Below, piece after piece: positions 43,835-52,631 of a stretch of 64,000 nucleotides of DNA. The stretch's first letter is position 1. Each line of letters starts with the position of its first letter. The DNA is from Verrucomicrobia bacterium CG1_02_43_26 (GTDB lineage: Bacteria > Verrucomicrobiota > Verrucomicrobiia > Opitutales > CG1-02-43-26), in NCBI GenBank assembly GCA_001872735.1, contig MNWT01000014.1, positions 106,856-170,855 on the forward strand, given 5' to 3'. A model generated the notes under the pieces. The model saw only the letters and a list, made by a program, of their open reading frames with translations. It did not search any database and was not told where the DNA came from. The translations under genes were made by a program, and so were the position numbers.

Positions 43835-44908
43835 ATGATGCGCGATTATTTATTTTTGATTGGCAACGGGATTAATCGAGCTATTGACGATGACAAGTTT
43901 CGTCTGGAAAGTGGAATGGAAGAAGCTTGGGAAGATATTGAGGGTGATGAAGACTTGAAAAAAATTATTTATGATTGTTTAGGAGAAGAGCGATGTCCAA
44001 AAAATGAAGTGGAGCTAGAGAACGTACAAAACTGCCTTTTTAGATTAGAGAGAATTCGGAAGGATTTAGGTGGATTGCCGAATGCTTTGAGCGAAAAGAT
44101 AATGCTGGAAGATTTCAAGAAACGCATCTCCGAGTTTAACGAAAGCTATATTAGCTATTTGTTTGCTGTCGCACACTATTTTTACCAAAAGGTTCGATCG
44201 TGTACAAATGATAAAGAATGCGATAGGAAAGAAAAACTCGAAAAACTAAACAACTTCACTAAGGGGTTAGCTGACTTTATAAAGACCAAAAAGGATAAAG
44301 AAGGGATTACTGTTCACATCGCAACCTTGAATTATGACTCTTATCTTTATGAAACGTTTCTTGATGAACATGCTGTGTTGAAATGCCTTCCTTCAAGAAC
44401 TTATCTAGGGGACGGATTTTCCCGTAATGGTTTTATTTATGAGAATCTTCCCCCCCCACAATGTGGTAATTGGTTTGGAAATTATTTGCATTTGCACGGA
44501 TCTCCTTTGTTCTACACGGGCGCAGATGGTAAAATTTATAAGTCGAAAAGAAGCTATAGCTTGGAGGATAACAAACCGAAGAGATCCCATATTGTCTTGT
44601 GTAATCCAAGTCAGAAGCTAGATCTTATTAAGCAATCACCGCTATTAGATGCTTATTTCAACCGTTTCGAAAAGCTTATTTCGCAATCAAAAAAAATTAT
44701 CGTTTTAGGATATGGAGGTAGAGATGAGCACATTAATCAGGCAATTCGAGATTATAAAAACTCAGATACTTCTATTATTGTCGTACAAAGGAAAGGTTGC
44801 GAAGAAAAGGGCTGGAGCGAAAAATTTGGTATAGAACCTTTGAAGCTTACAATCAGGGATAGTTATGATTCAATCTTAGATTTTGATTTTTCTACAATTG
44901 ATAAATAG
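43835..44908 (+). CDS. SIR2-like domain protein (putative NAD-consuming defence effector)
   Basis: The protein has 357 residues. The N-terminal FLIGNGINRAID matches the NAD-binding start of SIR2_2-type proteins. Later blocks fit the same fold: VHIATLNYDSYLYETF near residue 165, a conserved His region YLHLHGSPLFYTG near 212 and IIVLGYGGRDEHINQAIRDY near 288. Such domains act as NADases in several anti-phage systems (Thoeris, DSR, SIR2-Argonaute, AVAST). There is no membrane segment or second effector domain. ATG 43838 is better spaced from the ribosome site than 43835. Its stop is 26 bases from the convergent stop of the KAP NTPase, so the pair may act together; that is inference. Confidence 0.82.
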   Translation: MMRDYLFLIGNGINRAIDDDKFRLESGMEEAWEDIEGDEDLKKIIYDCLGEERCPKNEVELENVQNCLFRLERIRKDLGGLPNALSEKIMLEDFKKRISEFNESYISYLFAVAHYFYQKVRSCTNDKECDRKEKLEKLNNFTKGLADFIKTKKDKEGITVHIATLNYDSYLYETFLDEHAVLKCLPSRTYLGDGFSRNGFIYENLPPPQCGNWFGNYLHLHGSPLFYTGADGKIYKSKRSYSLEDNKPKRSHIVLCNPSQKLDLIKQSPLLDAYFNRFEKLISQSKKIIVLGYGGRDEHINQAIRDYKNSDTSIIVVQRKGCEEKGWSEKFGIEPLKLTIRDSYDSILDFDFSTIDK

Positions 44909-44934
44909 ATTCTGTGACATTATTTTTCAGGGAT

Positions 44935-47900
44935 TTACGACTGAGGCTTATGCAACTTTTGCCAGACTTTATCCCAGAAATCATTGTTACTATAAAACCG
45001 TTTTTTAAGTTGAGTGTATCCGGTCTCATCTCTTTTGATTATCCTTATAAAGTCCACAATTTTGGTTTCGTCCGAATTAAGGACTTCTAGAATTTCATCT
45101 TGTCCGATTGCATCTTTTTTGAAAGTTATTTTGAATTCTTCGCGTTTGGTTTCGTCCGAATTAAGGATTTTATTAAATTCTTCGATTTCGCGCTTATTCT
45201 TTGTTAAGCTCTTTTTGAATTCTACGATTTCAATCCAATCTAATTGAGGTTCTATAGACTTTGCGACCTTATCGTTATCTAGCATCTTCTCAAACCAGTC
45301 TGTGAATTTTGGATTGAGTTCTATTCGATCGTTAAACCTCCCATCCAACGCATGGAAAAAATTGATCAAACGATTATTGTCAAACACGGTAGTACTTTTC
45401 TTGTCCTTGGTTCCAATTCTTTTGGCTATTTCATTCTGAAAATCATTGATGATTTCCTGTTCAATTTTATTATCATAAAAGAAATGCAAAGCTTGGTTCA
45501 ATATGCCGATAGAGTATGGAATAAAATATTTCGAGTCCTTTTCCTTGATGAATTCCATCATCTTCTCAAACCATTTGAGGACTGATGAATATCTTTTTTC
45601 TTTAAAGTCACCCTCTTTTTTGAGTCTGCTTAACTCGTTCATACCTGTTAAATCAATGAGATATTGATTTTGTTGAGTTGTTGTTTTCATGCCTTGATAC
45701 AACTCTAGCCCAGTTATAATTGATTGATTTTTTGCATCGTCAGCATATAAGACTTTTTTATCCTGCATGACTAGATCATCCCACCCCATGTCTGCATATG
45801 GGTTTAGTTCATTTTCAATGGATTTATTAATTGCGGCTTTGTAATTTTCGCTCAATAAGTCCAAAAACTTATTTAATGAAGCCTCAGTACTGCAAATCAT
45901 ACTGGTGTATCGATTAAAGTGACTCACGCGTTTGGCATAATTTGCATATTCACTATTGAGAACTTTTCCTTGGGTTAGTGGTGTATTGGTGGCCTCTCCC
46001 TCGCACAAACTTTTTATGAATTTTATGATCTCTTGGTCTTTAATCTCTGTTGAAGGAACATAACCCATTAAAGAACGCTCAAAATAGCTTACTAGCCAAG
46101 TATCATTCGCCATTCCTTGTATTGATATCGGTACAGAAGCCTCCTGGTCTGGTTTGATGAAACGATCATCCAAGTATTCAAACAGAACATCAATATACTC
46201 CTTGTCGTAATTTTCCTCTTCTGTTATGGTATTAATGCTTATTTGATAAGGATTCTCTGGATTTTTATTTTCGTGTTTCTTAATGTTTTCAGCACGATAG
46301 TATTGATAATTCGAATACAATGCAAAGACTTTTGGCATTCTTTCTTGGAAGGCGTTTAGTAGTAATAGGCTGTCTAGATCAATTTCGCCGTGTAGCTTGT
46401 TCATATCATCCCGAATTTTATTATGCCCCCAGGCGTTTAGTGTTCTGCGCAGGGCTAGCTTTAAGATTCTAGGGTATTCTAAAAAATAAGCTAGCAAGTA
46501 GTTGGGTATTGGTAATTCGTTTGGTTTGGGCCGTTCTGCTTTGCAGGGATCGATATCGCCTTCTGTTTCACTGTATTCTATTAAGTACTTTCTTATAGGA
46601 ATGACAATTTTTTCTATTAGTTCCGGTTTTATTTTTGGTATTACAAAGGTTTTGTCAGAGAGCTTTTGGAGATCCATGAATTGGTAGGCTCTGGGGTCTA
46701 TATTCAGGATATAAGATATGTTTGTAGCTTCTTTGAGCCTGTATAGGAAACCTTCAAAGGCTTCTTTGGCTTTTTGGTTTCTGCCGTTAGGCTTGTCGTC
46801 TAGGAGGAGGATGTTCCGATCGATGTCTTCTATGACAACGCATATGCGCTTGTCTATGGCGATGAGGGCTTTGGAAATGCGTCTTAAGACATCTTCTGAG
46901 GTGAAATGTCTGGTGAAGATGCGTGTTAGGAAAGACCATAAGGAACTGTTTTTGGCTAGGATGGAATCCAGATATTTCCCGGTTATGTCTCTTAGGCCGG
47001 CTGCTTCTACGTGCTGTGAGAGTTCATGGATGATGGCATCGAGTATAATGCTGATTGTGTTTTTATAGTTATCTGATTCCCAGGTTTGACGTGTTACAAA
47101 GAGGATATTGCTTTTCTTCTCTTTTAACTCCTTTTTGATAAGATTTGTGAGCGTGGTTTTACCGCTTCCGTGACCGCCTAGGATAGTGAGGCAGTAGGAG
47201 TCTTTGTTGTTGTCAGATAAGTAGTCTGAGAGGTAATGAGCATGCTCTTTGTAATGAAAACGATCGCCGTTTTCTTCAATGGGGTTATCTGTTTCAATCC
47301 ATTGGATGAGGGCGCTTATTGATTCTGTATTGGGATCTGTAAAACAAAATGGTACTTGATCATTGTTATCTGGTGTTTTTTGTAGGGGTTTAGATAGTTT
47401 TTTTTCTTTAGTTTTTTGATTTTTGATTAATCTTTTAATTTCTGAGCCTAAGAAAAAGAACAAAAGCGCCAAGGCAAATGTTGGGAGGAAGAAACCGAAA
47501 ATATATTCTAAACGAAATGACCAGTAGGGATTATAAAATGCTGAGAGCGATTTTACCAAAGCTACTATAAAATAAGGTGTCCATCCATCGTCTGTAAAAA
47601 TCATTACCGGTTGTTTAAATACGGTGTATAACCAGTAACCTTCGGAGTTGGAAGAAACGTCTGCTGTAAAACTGAAAAATGAGAATGATATAAAAGCTAT
47701 TAGTATTAGTAAACCACCTAGGCCGATTCCGGGTTTCCAATCTATTTTTTTACTTATACACGACCATATAACTCCTAGTATACAGAGTGTAATGGCAACA
47801 CCCATTGCCCATAGCCAGGCATTGAAAGACAATGAGATCATGATGCCCCCTAATAATATAGACCAGAAGATGGAAGGGTAGCAGAGCTGATTGCCCCAGT

Positions 47901-48183
47901 AATCCCATTGCCAGAACTTCCTTGTGGGCATGGGCGGACGGGCGATAAGGAGGCCGATGAGGAGGATGAAAAAGAGAAAATCGTATTCTGATAAGGGGAT
48001 GTCGAAGATTTCCCATTTATTCCAGCCTAGGCGATAGTAGAGCGTATTATAGAGCGGCAGGATATATTTTTGGAAGATCGGCGCTGTGTAGGCACTCGTT
48101 AGGACGCCGATGAGGGCGTAGATGAGTATCCAGAACCAGCGTGCGGCGATGCACGCAAAACGAGTGGGTGGGGTAGGCGCCAT
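44935..48183 (-). CDS. membrane-anchored KAP family P-loop NTPase, paralogue 2
   Basis: The protein has 1082 residues. About seven hydrophobic segments lie in the first 270 residues. The NTPase domain has Walker A GGHGSGKTT near residue 334 and Walker B CVVIEDIDR near 446. A charged helical C-terminal half follows, with short repeats near the end (NSDETKREEF, LNSDETKIVDF, KRDETGYTQL). It matches paralogue 1 along the whole length, including the membrane part: IYALIGVLTSAYTAPIFQKY versus AYAIIGVLAAAFTGPLFQRF, and LCYPSIF versus FCYPSIF. It lies between the SIR2-like gene (convergent) and the AbiE module (divergent). I infer a role in phage defence; no substrate is known. Confidence 0.87.
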   Translation of the reverse strand: MAPTPPTRFACIAARWFWILIYALIGVLTSAYTAPIFQKYILPLYNTLYYRLGWNKWEIFDIPLSEYDFLFFILLIGLLIARPPMPTRKFWQWDYWGNQLCYPSIFWSILLGGIMISLSFNAWLWAMGVAITLCILGVIWSCISKKIDWKPGIGLGGLLILIAFISFSFFSFTADVSSNSEGYWLYTVFKQPVMIFTDDGWTPYFIVALVKSLSAFYNPYWSFRLEYIFGFFLPTFALALLFFFLGSEIKRLIKNQKTKEKKLSKPLQKTPDNNDQVPFCFTDPNTESISALIQWIETDNPIEENGDRFHYKEHAHYLSDYLSDNNKDSYCLTILGGHGSGKTTLTNLIKKELKEKKSNILFVTRQTWESDNYKNTISIILDAIIHELSQHVEAAGLRDITGKYLDSILAKNSSLWSFLTRIFTRHFTSEDVLRRISKALIAIDKRICVVIEDIDRNILLLDDKPNGRNQKAKEAFEGFLYRLKEATNISYILNIDPRAYQFMDLQKLSDKTFVIPKIKPELIEKIVIPIRKYLIEYSETEGDIDPCKAERPKPNELPIPNYLLAYFLEYPRILKLALRRTLNAWGHNKIRDDMNKLHGEIDLDSLLLLNAFQERMPKVFALYSNYQYYRAENIKKHENKNPENPYQISINTITEEENYDKEYIDVLFEYLDDRFIKPDQEASVPISIQGMANDTWLVSYFERSLMGYVPSTEIKDQEIIKFIKSLCEGEATNTPLTQGKVLNSEYANYAKRVSHFNRYTSMICSTEASLNKFLDLLSENYKAAINKSIENELNPYADMGWDDLVMQDKKVLYADDAKNQSIITGLELYQGMKTTTQQNQYLIDLTGMNELSRLKKEGDFKEKRYSSVLKWFEKMMEFIKEKDSKYFIPYSIGILNQALHFFYDNKIEQEIINDFQNEIAKRIGTKDKKSTTVFDNNRLINFFHALDGRFNDRIELNPKFTDWFEKMLDNDKVAKSIEPQLDWIEIVEFKKSLTKNKREIEEFNKILNSDETKREEFKITFKKDAIGQDEILEVLNSDETKIVDFIRIIKRDETGYTQLKKRFYSNNDFWDKVWQKLHKPQS

Positions 48184-48217
48184 AGGGGTAAATGGGGGTT
48201 GTTTAAATGAACCTTAC

Positions 48218-48231
48218 CTTACCATGGTAAG
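48218..48231. promoter_or_regulatory. 14-bp palindrome CTTACCATGGTAAG upstream of KAP paralogue 2
   Basis: A perfect palindrome 35 bases upstream of the KAP start codon, placed where a repressor would overlap its promoter. Nothing equivalent is seen before paralogue 1. Confidence 0.35.
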
Positions 48232-48277
48232 AAAGGCAAATCTGGATGCTGGCATTTAAATAGGGGGAAGTTTTACT

Positions 48278-48321
48278 AGCTTTCCAGGCCCATCATGATG
48301 CTGCAGAGGCCGGAGCCGATG
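48278..48321. repeat. 44-bp direct repeat, left copy (att-like)
   Basis: Identical over 44 bases to 50141-50184, in the same orientation; starts AGCTTTCCAGGCCC and ends GGAGCCGATG. Read on the minus strand it encodes IGSGLCSIMMGLES plus a stop, the KAS III C-terminus. Beyond the repeat, similarity fades within about 15 bases. The two copies enclose the AbiE module. Confidence 0.9.
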
Positions 48322-48370
48322 AACAGTAGGAGCGTGCTTTAGTTTTAAAATCTTTAAATAAATCAACAGA

Positions 48371-48387
48371 AACAAGCCACAGGTATG
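48371..48387 (+). promoter_or_regulatory. direct repeat 1 at the abiE promoter (candidate AbiEi operator)
   Basis: AACAAGCCACAGGTATG, two mismatches to AACAAACCATAGGTATG at 48444-48460. The pair brackets the -35 box and -10 region. AbiEi antitoxins autorepress their operons by binding repeats at the promoter. Confidence 0.45.
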
Positions 48388-48416
48388 TTTTTAGTGATAA
48401 TTTTAAAGTTTTTTAC

Positions 48417-48445
48417 TTGAAAGTCATTAAAAATATGCTTATAAA
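48417..48445 (+). promoter_or_regulatory. sigma70 promoter of the abiE operon
   Basis: TTGAAA (48417-48422), exactly 17 bases, TATAAA (48440-48445), 12 bases before the annotated start. It lies inside the 44-bp repeat-bounded segment, so the cassette brings its own promoter. Confidence 0.65.
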
Positions 48446-48460
48446 CAAACCATAGGTATG
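48444..48460 (+). promoter_or_regulatory. direct repeat 2 at the abiE promoter (candidate AbiEi operator)
   Basis: AACAAACCATAGGTATG overlaps the -10 box and the ATG at 48458. A bound repressor here would block both transcription and initiation. Confidence 0.45.
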
Positions 48461-49222
48461 GAAGGAGGAAAAAAATTAAAGAATTTGTTAGAAAAGTGGC
48501 CATTTGGGACAGTGGCTACTACTGCTTGGTTTAAGGATTTATCGATATCCACGCAACTGGTTCAGCATTATATAAGGGATAAGTGGATAGAGTCTATTGG
48601 TTGGGGCGCGTATAAAAGGGTGAATGATGAAGTGAAGTGGTATGGCGGGTTGAGTAGTTTACAGAAGCAGGTAGGTTTGCCGATACACGTAGGAGGACCG
48701 ACAGCGTTATTTTTGAGAGGCAATGCACATTATGTAAGGCTGAAGTCCGATGAAGTTTTTTTGTTTTCTTTAGTAAACACAAGATTGCCTAAATGGTTTT
48801 TAGAGTATGATTGGGGACTAGTGATAGAGGAGGTGAAGACATCGATGTTACCGGAAGAAGTCGCCATCAATTCTCTTGATTACAAAGGCGTGGGAATAGC
48901 TGTATCGAGCTTGGAAAGAGCGATACTGGAGAGCCTGTACCTTTGCCCTGATAAATTTGATCTTTTGGAGTGCTATCAAATATTGGAAGGACTGGTGAAT
49001 TTGAGGCCGCAAATAGTTCAGGATCTACTCGTTCAGTGTTCTTCGATAAAAGTGAAACGACTTTTTCTGTATATGGCAGACAAAGCGCAGTTGCCCGTAT
49101 TTAAGCATTTAAAATTGGGAGAGATTGATCTGGGTTCCGGCGATCGTATGATTGTGAAGAAAGGTGTTTACGATAAGAAGTATCAGCTTTGTTTGCCCAA
49201 AGAGCTTATAGATTATGTTTGA
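48458..49222 (+). CDS. abiEi: AbiEi-type antitoxin (type IV toxin-antitoxin)
   Basis: The protein has 254 residues. The N-terminal winged-helix domain has WPFGTVATTAWFKDLSISTQLVQHYIRDKWIESIGWGAYKR, the family's conserved start. The C-terminal antitoxin domain has VGGPTALFLRGNAHYVRL and VSSLERAILESLYLCPDKF. It binds its own promoter and neutralises AbiEii. The stop overlaps the abiEii start by eight bases. The start is a little uncertain, because a GGAGG lies just inside the frame and a later TTG would still give the whole HTH. Codon use is A/T-rich like its partner. Confidence 0.87.
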   Translation: MEGGKKLKNLLEKWPFGTVATTAWFKDLSISTQLVQHYIRDKWIESIGWGAYKRVNDEVKWYGGLSSLQKQVGLPIHVGGPTALFLRGNAHYVRLKSDEVFLFSLVNTRLPKWFLEYDWGLVIEEVKTSMLPEEVAINSLDYKGVGIAVSSLERAILESLYLCPDKFDLLECYQILEGLVNLRPQIVQDLLVQCSSIKVKRLFLYMADKAQLPVFKHLKLGEIDLGSGDRMIVKKGVYDKKYQLCLPKELIDYV

Positions 49223-50135
49223 AAGTTACAGAGCACAAGTAGAATTACTTTTGCGGATTATTCCTTTTGTTGCAGAAGAAGAGTGTTTCGCACTGAAAGG
49301 AGGGACGGCAATCAATTTGTTTGTACGTGATTTTCCAAGATTGTCTGTCGATATCGATTTAACTTACACGCTTTTTGATGATAGAAAAGCGACTCTGCAT
49401 AATATTGGCCTTGCGCTCAAGTCGATCAAGAAAAAACTCGAACGAGTTTTTAAAGATATGACGATACAATCCAAACCTTGCTCAGAGGATAGTGAAGTAA
49501 AATTGATATGTACTCAAGACGAGGCACAAGTTAAAATTGAAGTTAGCCCAGTTATGCGTGGAGCATTATTAGATACTCGTTTGTTGACATGCGCTCCAAA
49601 GGTTGCTGAAGAATTTGAAGCATTCGTGGAAATGAAAGTGATTTCGAATGGAGAATTGTACGGCGGAAAAATCTGTGCCGCATTGGATCGACAACATCCA
49701 CGAGATCTCTTTGATATTTATTATCTTTTTGAAAATGAAGGTATGGGTGAAGACATAAAACAGGGGTTTATTGCCGGCTTATTGAGCCATGGTAGGCCGA
49801 TAAATGAATTACTAACGCCTAACATGACGGACCAGAAAGCTGTTTATAATAATAAGTTTGAAGGTATGGCAAATGCCAAATTTTCTTATGAGATGTATGA
49901 GGAAACTCGAAGACGCTTGGTTAGGGAGATCAAACAAACTCTTACAGTTAACGACAAGAGATTTCTACTTAGCTTTAAAGAAGGCAGGCCGGAGTGGAGC
50001 TTAATAAACATTGCGAGGCTCAAAGAACTTCCCGCGGTTAAATGGAAGCTGCAAAATATAAGAAAGTTGATGAAAATGAATTCGGTAAAACATCAACAAC
50101 AGTATAGCGCCCTTCAAGAAAAACTTGAATTGTGA
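49215..50135 (+). CDS. abiEii: AbiEii-type nucleotidyltransferase toxin
   Basis: The protein has 306 residues. The nucleotidyltransferase signature is FALKGGTAINLFVRDFPRLSVDIDLTY near residue 27, with the catalytic D-x-D in SVDIDLTY; later motifs include VKIEVSPVMRG and GELYGGKICAALDRQHPRDLFDIYYLF. AbiEii toxins are proposed to transfer nucleotides, probably to tRNA, halting growth on phage infection. It is in the operon with abiEi by an eight-base overlap and ends five bases before the right 44-bp repeat. Confidence 0.9.
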   Translation: MFESYRAQVELLLRIIPFVAEEECFALKGGTAINLFVRDFPRLSVDIDLTYTLFDDRKATLHNIGLALKSIKKKLERVFKDMTIQSKPCSEDSEVKLICTQDEAQVKIEVSPVMRGALLDTRLLTCAPKVAEEFEAFVEMKVISNGELYGGKICAALDRQHPRDLFDIYYLFENEGMGEDIKQGFIAGLLSHGRPINELLTPNMTDQKAVYNNKFEGMANAKFSYEMYEETRRRLVREIKQTLTVNDKRFLLSFKEGRPEWSLINIARLKELPAVKWKLQNIRKLMKMNSVKHQQQYSALQEKLEL

Positions 50136-50138
50136 ATT

Positions 50139-51170
50139 TCAGCTTTCCAGGCCCATCATGATGCTGCAGAGGCCGGAGCCGATGCCCAGGAGGGCGATTT
50201 TGTTGTTGGGGGAAATTTGGTTTGCTTCGAGGGCTTTGGCTAGCGTAATGGGGACGGAGACGGAGCCGATGTTGCCGAGGGTTTCGTAGGTGGAGAAGTC
50301 TTTCTCTAGGGGAAGGTTCAGGGCTTCGAAGAGACGTTTTTGGTGTTGGCGGCCGACTTGGTGGCAGATGACGCGGTTTATGTCTTTGTTATTCCAGTTT
50401 GAGGTTTGGGCGAATTTGCTCCAGGCGCGGGAGGCAACTGCGATGCCGGCTTCCAGGAGTTGCTCGGAGTCTGTTTGCATTTGGAGGCCCTCTGTCGTGC
50501 TGCCACCTTCGCATAGCTTGTTTGCGGAAGAATCTGTTTCTATGACGGCGGAGTGGAGGCGTAGTTTTGGTTCTTTTACGATTTTGTTATGGGAAAGAAT
50601 GGCGGCGGTGGCGCCGGAGCCGATCGTGAGGTTTGCGAAGTAGGGCTTGATGGCTTTGCGGGAGAGGTCTTTTTGTAAGAGCTCTTGTATGGTGTTTTCT
50701 AAAAGAGAGTGGCCGTTTTCGCCGGAGACGACCAAGGCGGAGCGAATGAGGTTACTTTGGATCATGCCTGCCGCGACGATCATACCGTTTAGGAAACCTA
50801 GGCAAGCGTTCGAGACGTCCATGATTTGGGTGTTTGGACTAAGGCCTAAGAGACCATGTACGTAGGCTGCGGTGGCGGGCTCGAGACGATCTCGGCAGAC
50901 GCCGCAGTGGATGATGAGGTCTATTTCCGTTGGCTTAAATTGAGAGTTCTCTAAAACCCTTTTGCCAGCGAGGGCAGAAGCCTCGGACGGTAGCATGTTG
51001 ATCGGCCAGTGGTGGCGTTGCTTGATACCCGTCATGAGCTCCAGGCGGCCGTAAGGGAGTTTTAATTTGTCGTATAGAGGCGCGAGACGTTGCTCAATTT
51101 CGTCTGAAGTTATAATGTTATCCGGAAGCGCGTAGGCGATGGATTCTATGACGACATTTTCGAAACGCAT
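50139..51170 (-). CDS. KAS III-family thiolase-fold enzyme, OleA-like
   Basis: The protein has 343 residues. The catalytic triad is Cys123 in VSNACLGFLNGM, His in VICHQVGRQHQ and Asn in ETLGNIGSVSV. The text RLAPLYDKLKLPYGRLELMTGIKQRHHW and CGVCRDRLEPATAAYVHGLLGL is closer to OleA, which condenses two acyl-CoAs, than to FabH. It is the last gene of a cluster with FabI, a FabZ-like dehydratase and a CrtI-like oxidoreductase, which suggests a specialised long-chain product. No oleBCD is visible. Its last 44 bases are duplicated beyond the AbiE module. Confidence 0.85.
   Translation of the reverse strand: MRFENVVIESIAYALPDNIITSDEIEQRLAPLYDKLKLPYGRLELMTGIKQRHHWPINMLPSEASALAGKRVLENSQFKPTEIDLIIHCGVCRDRLEPATAAYVHGLLGLSPNTQIMDVSNACLGFLNGMIVAAGMIQSNLIRSALVVSGENGHSLLENTIQELLQKDLSRKAIKPYFANLTIGSGATAAILSHNKIVKEPKLRLHSAVIETDSSANKLCEGGSTTEGLQMQTDSEQLLEAGIAVASRAWSKFAQTSNWNNKDINRVICHQVGRQHQKRLFEALNLPLEKDFSTYETLGNIGSVSVPITLAKALEANQISPNNKIALLGIGSGLCSIMMGLES
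50141..50184. repeat. 44-bp direct repeat, right copy (att-like), inside the KAS III 3' end
   Basis: Identical to 48278-48321. It encodes the last residues of the intact KAS III gene, whose stop is TGA here and would be TAG at the left copy. Gene 3' ends are classical integration targets. Confidence 0.9.
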
Positions 51171-51182
51171 GGCTGGAAAAAA

Positions 51183-51995
51183 TTAAACAGAAGAAGGTAG
51201 GCGAGTGGCAGCGTGGACGACTTCGTTGTCAAAGTAATTCCAGTCCATGCCTGCGTTTACAACGATACCCTGGGCATTGATGCCGCTAGAACGCTCACTT
51301 AGAAGGTATACAGCGGTGTCTGCTACCTCTTGGGTGGTGAGGGCTTGTTTACGAAGCGTCAATTTTTCCGCGAAAATATAGTTGTCCATATAACCCGGGA
51401 TACCTGCGGAAGCACTGGTTTTAAGCGGGCCAGCGTTGACGGTGTTGAAACGGACTTGGGTGTCTTTGCTAAAAGATTTTGCGAGGTAGCGGACGGAGGA
51501 GTCTAGAGAAGCCTTTATGGGGCTCATGTAGCCGTAGTTTTCCGCGGTGACTTGGGAGGAAATGCTGATAGCGACTACGGAAGCGTGTTTATTTAAATAA
51601 GGTTTAAACGCATTAGCGATTTCTATGAGCGAGAAACTGGAGATGACCGTGGCTTGAAGGTAGTCCTTACGATTGGTTTCGTGAAACGGTTTTAAGCCTT
51701 CGGAGTAGTTAGCAAACGCAATGGAGTGGACGATGCCATCCAGACTGGGGTGCTGGGCGCTGATTTGCGCGGCAAGCGCTTTGATTTGCTCCGGGAACTC
51801 GACATCGCAGATGTAGACAGGCTTGTTTCCCAAGAGTTTTTGGAGGGATTCCTTGCGTTTTTCGGAACGAACGCTGTAGAGGACAGTGGCGCCCTCTTCT
51901 TCTAAGGTTTTAGCGATGAAGTAGGCGACGCTCTTACGGTTTGCGACTCCGAAGATTAAGAATGTTTTGCCGGTTAGATTTAGGAAGTTAGCCAT
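51183..51995 (-). CDS. fabI: enoyl-[acyl-carrier-protein] reductase FabI
   Basis: The protein has 270 residues with an SDR fold. The N-terminal cofactor segment is [23 protein letters not shown]. The active site Tyr-x6-Lys is in [23 protein letters not shown], and the substrate-loop region is [15 protein letters not shown]. FabI reduces the enoyl-ACP double bond at the end of each elongation cycle. It is 12 bases upstream of the KAS III-like gene on the same strand and is separated from fabZ by a toxin-antitoxin pair. It could be the housekeeping FabI or a paralogue for this cluster. Confidence 0.92.
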   Translation of the reverse strand: MANFLNLTGKTFLIFGVANRKSVAYFIAKTLEEEGATVLYSVRSEKRKESLQKLLGNKPVYICDVEFPEQIKALAAQISAQHPSLDGIVHSIAFANYSEGLKPFHETNRKDYLQATVISSFSLIEIANAFKPYLNKHASVVAISISSQVTAENYGYMSPIKASLDSSVRYLAKSFSKDTQVRFNTVNAGPLKTSASAGIPGYMDNYIFAEKLTLRKQALTTQEVADTAVYLLSERSSGINAQGIVVNAGMDWNYFDNEVVHAATRLPSSV

Positions 51996-52063
51996 TGTTG
52001 GTTGGGTAGGAAAAGCAGCTGCGTACCGAAAAAATGCTAATGGTAATAGCTTTAAATGTCCAA

Positions 52064-52360
52064 CTATTTACGATTCTTTTCAAACAACTTGGCATGCGAA
52101 CCGGTGCGATGCAGAACGAGCTTGCCTGGAATTTTTTCATAAATCAATAGCCAGTCTGGAGTAATGTGGCATTCGCGGCAGGTGTGATAGGAACCTTTCA
52201 AGTTGTGATCAAGGTTATTTTGAGGTAGTGGTTCATCAACTCGCAACTTGTTTAAAATTTCCTTTAAAAGCTCGAGATCTTTTTTCTGTTTCTTGATAGA
52301 TTTAAGATCTTTTTTGTATGGAGTTGTTGGGATTACTTGACGAGGTTCATTCAATTTCAT
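52064..52360 (-). CDS. yafQ: YafQ/RelE-family mRNA interferase toxin
   Basis: The protein has 98 residues. The RelE-fold C-terminus [23 protein letters not shown] has the YafQ-type RTGSH-x2-LF motif. Residues near 60 ([14 protein letters not shown]) match the R-E-C/L-H-I-x-P-D-W-L-L-I-Y block. These ribosome-dependent toxins cleave mRNA. It overlaps the antitoxin end by 14 bases. The N-terminus ([20 protein letters not shown]) is the usual helix. The pair sits inside the fab-type operon. Confidence 0.88.
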   Translation of the reverse strand: MKLNEPRQVIPTTPYKKDLKSIKKQKKDLELLKEILNKLRVDEPLPQNNLDHNLKGSYHTCRECHITPDWLLIYEKIPGKLVLHRTGSHAKLFEKNRK

Positions 52361-52622
52361 TTTCTAAATCCTCAAACATTTCCTCAACTGTGGCGTAGGA
52401 TTTTAGTTTATGAAGCTCTTTTCTGCCCTCTTCTATGGCTGCAATCGTTTCTTTGTTTGGAACGCTGACTTCGAAAGGAATGGAATTACGCAAAGCTACC
52501 TGCTGAAAAAACATGCGTATGGCTTCTGTTTTATTAATGCCCAATCGCTTGAAGACCTTTTCGGCTTTTTTCTTGGTAGAGACTGGCATTAAGCAGTGTA
52601 TGTTTGCAAGATCACTTTTCAT
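52347..52622 (-). CDS. dinJ: DinJ/RelB-family antitoxin
   Basis: About 91 residues from the ATG at 52622. The N-terminal ribbon-helix-helix reads IHCLMPVSTKKKAEKVFKRLGINKTEAIRMFFQQVALRNSIPFEV, typical of DinJ, and a helical C-terminus ([15 protein letters not shown]) should wrap the toxin. It binds its operator as a dimer; two ATGTACAT palindromes lie eight bases upstream. An in-frame upstream start at 52658 would read through that operator and is less likely. Confidence 0.88.
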   Translation of the reverse strand: MKSDLANIHCLMPVSTKKKAEKVFKRLGINKTEAIRMFFQQVALRNSIPFEVSVPNKETIAAIEEGRKELHKLKSYATVEEMFEDLENEIE

Positions 52623-52631
52623 ACTTATATT

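Noticed and set aside
51670..51690. Second parS-like text (GGTTTCGTGAAACGG) in fabI
   Set aside because: It lacks two central bases of the consensus and is explained by coding sequence.
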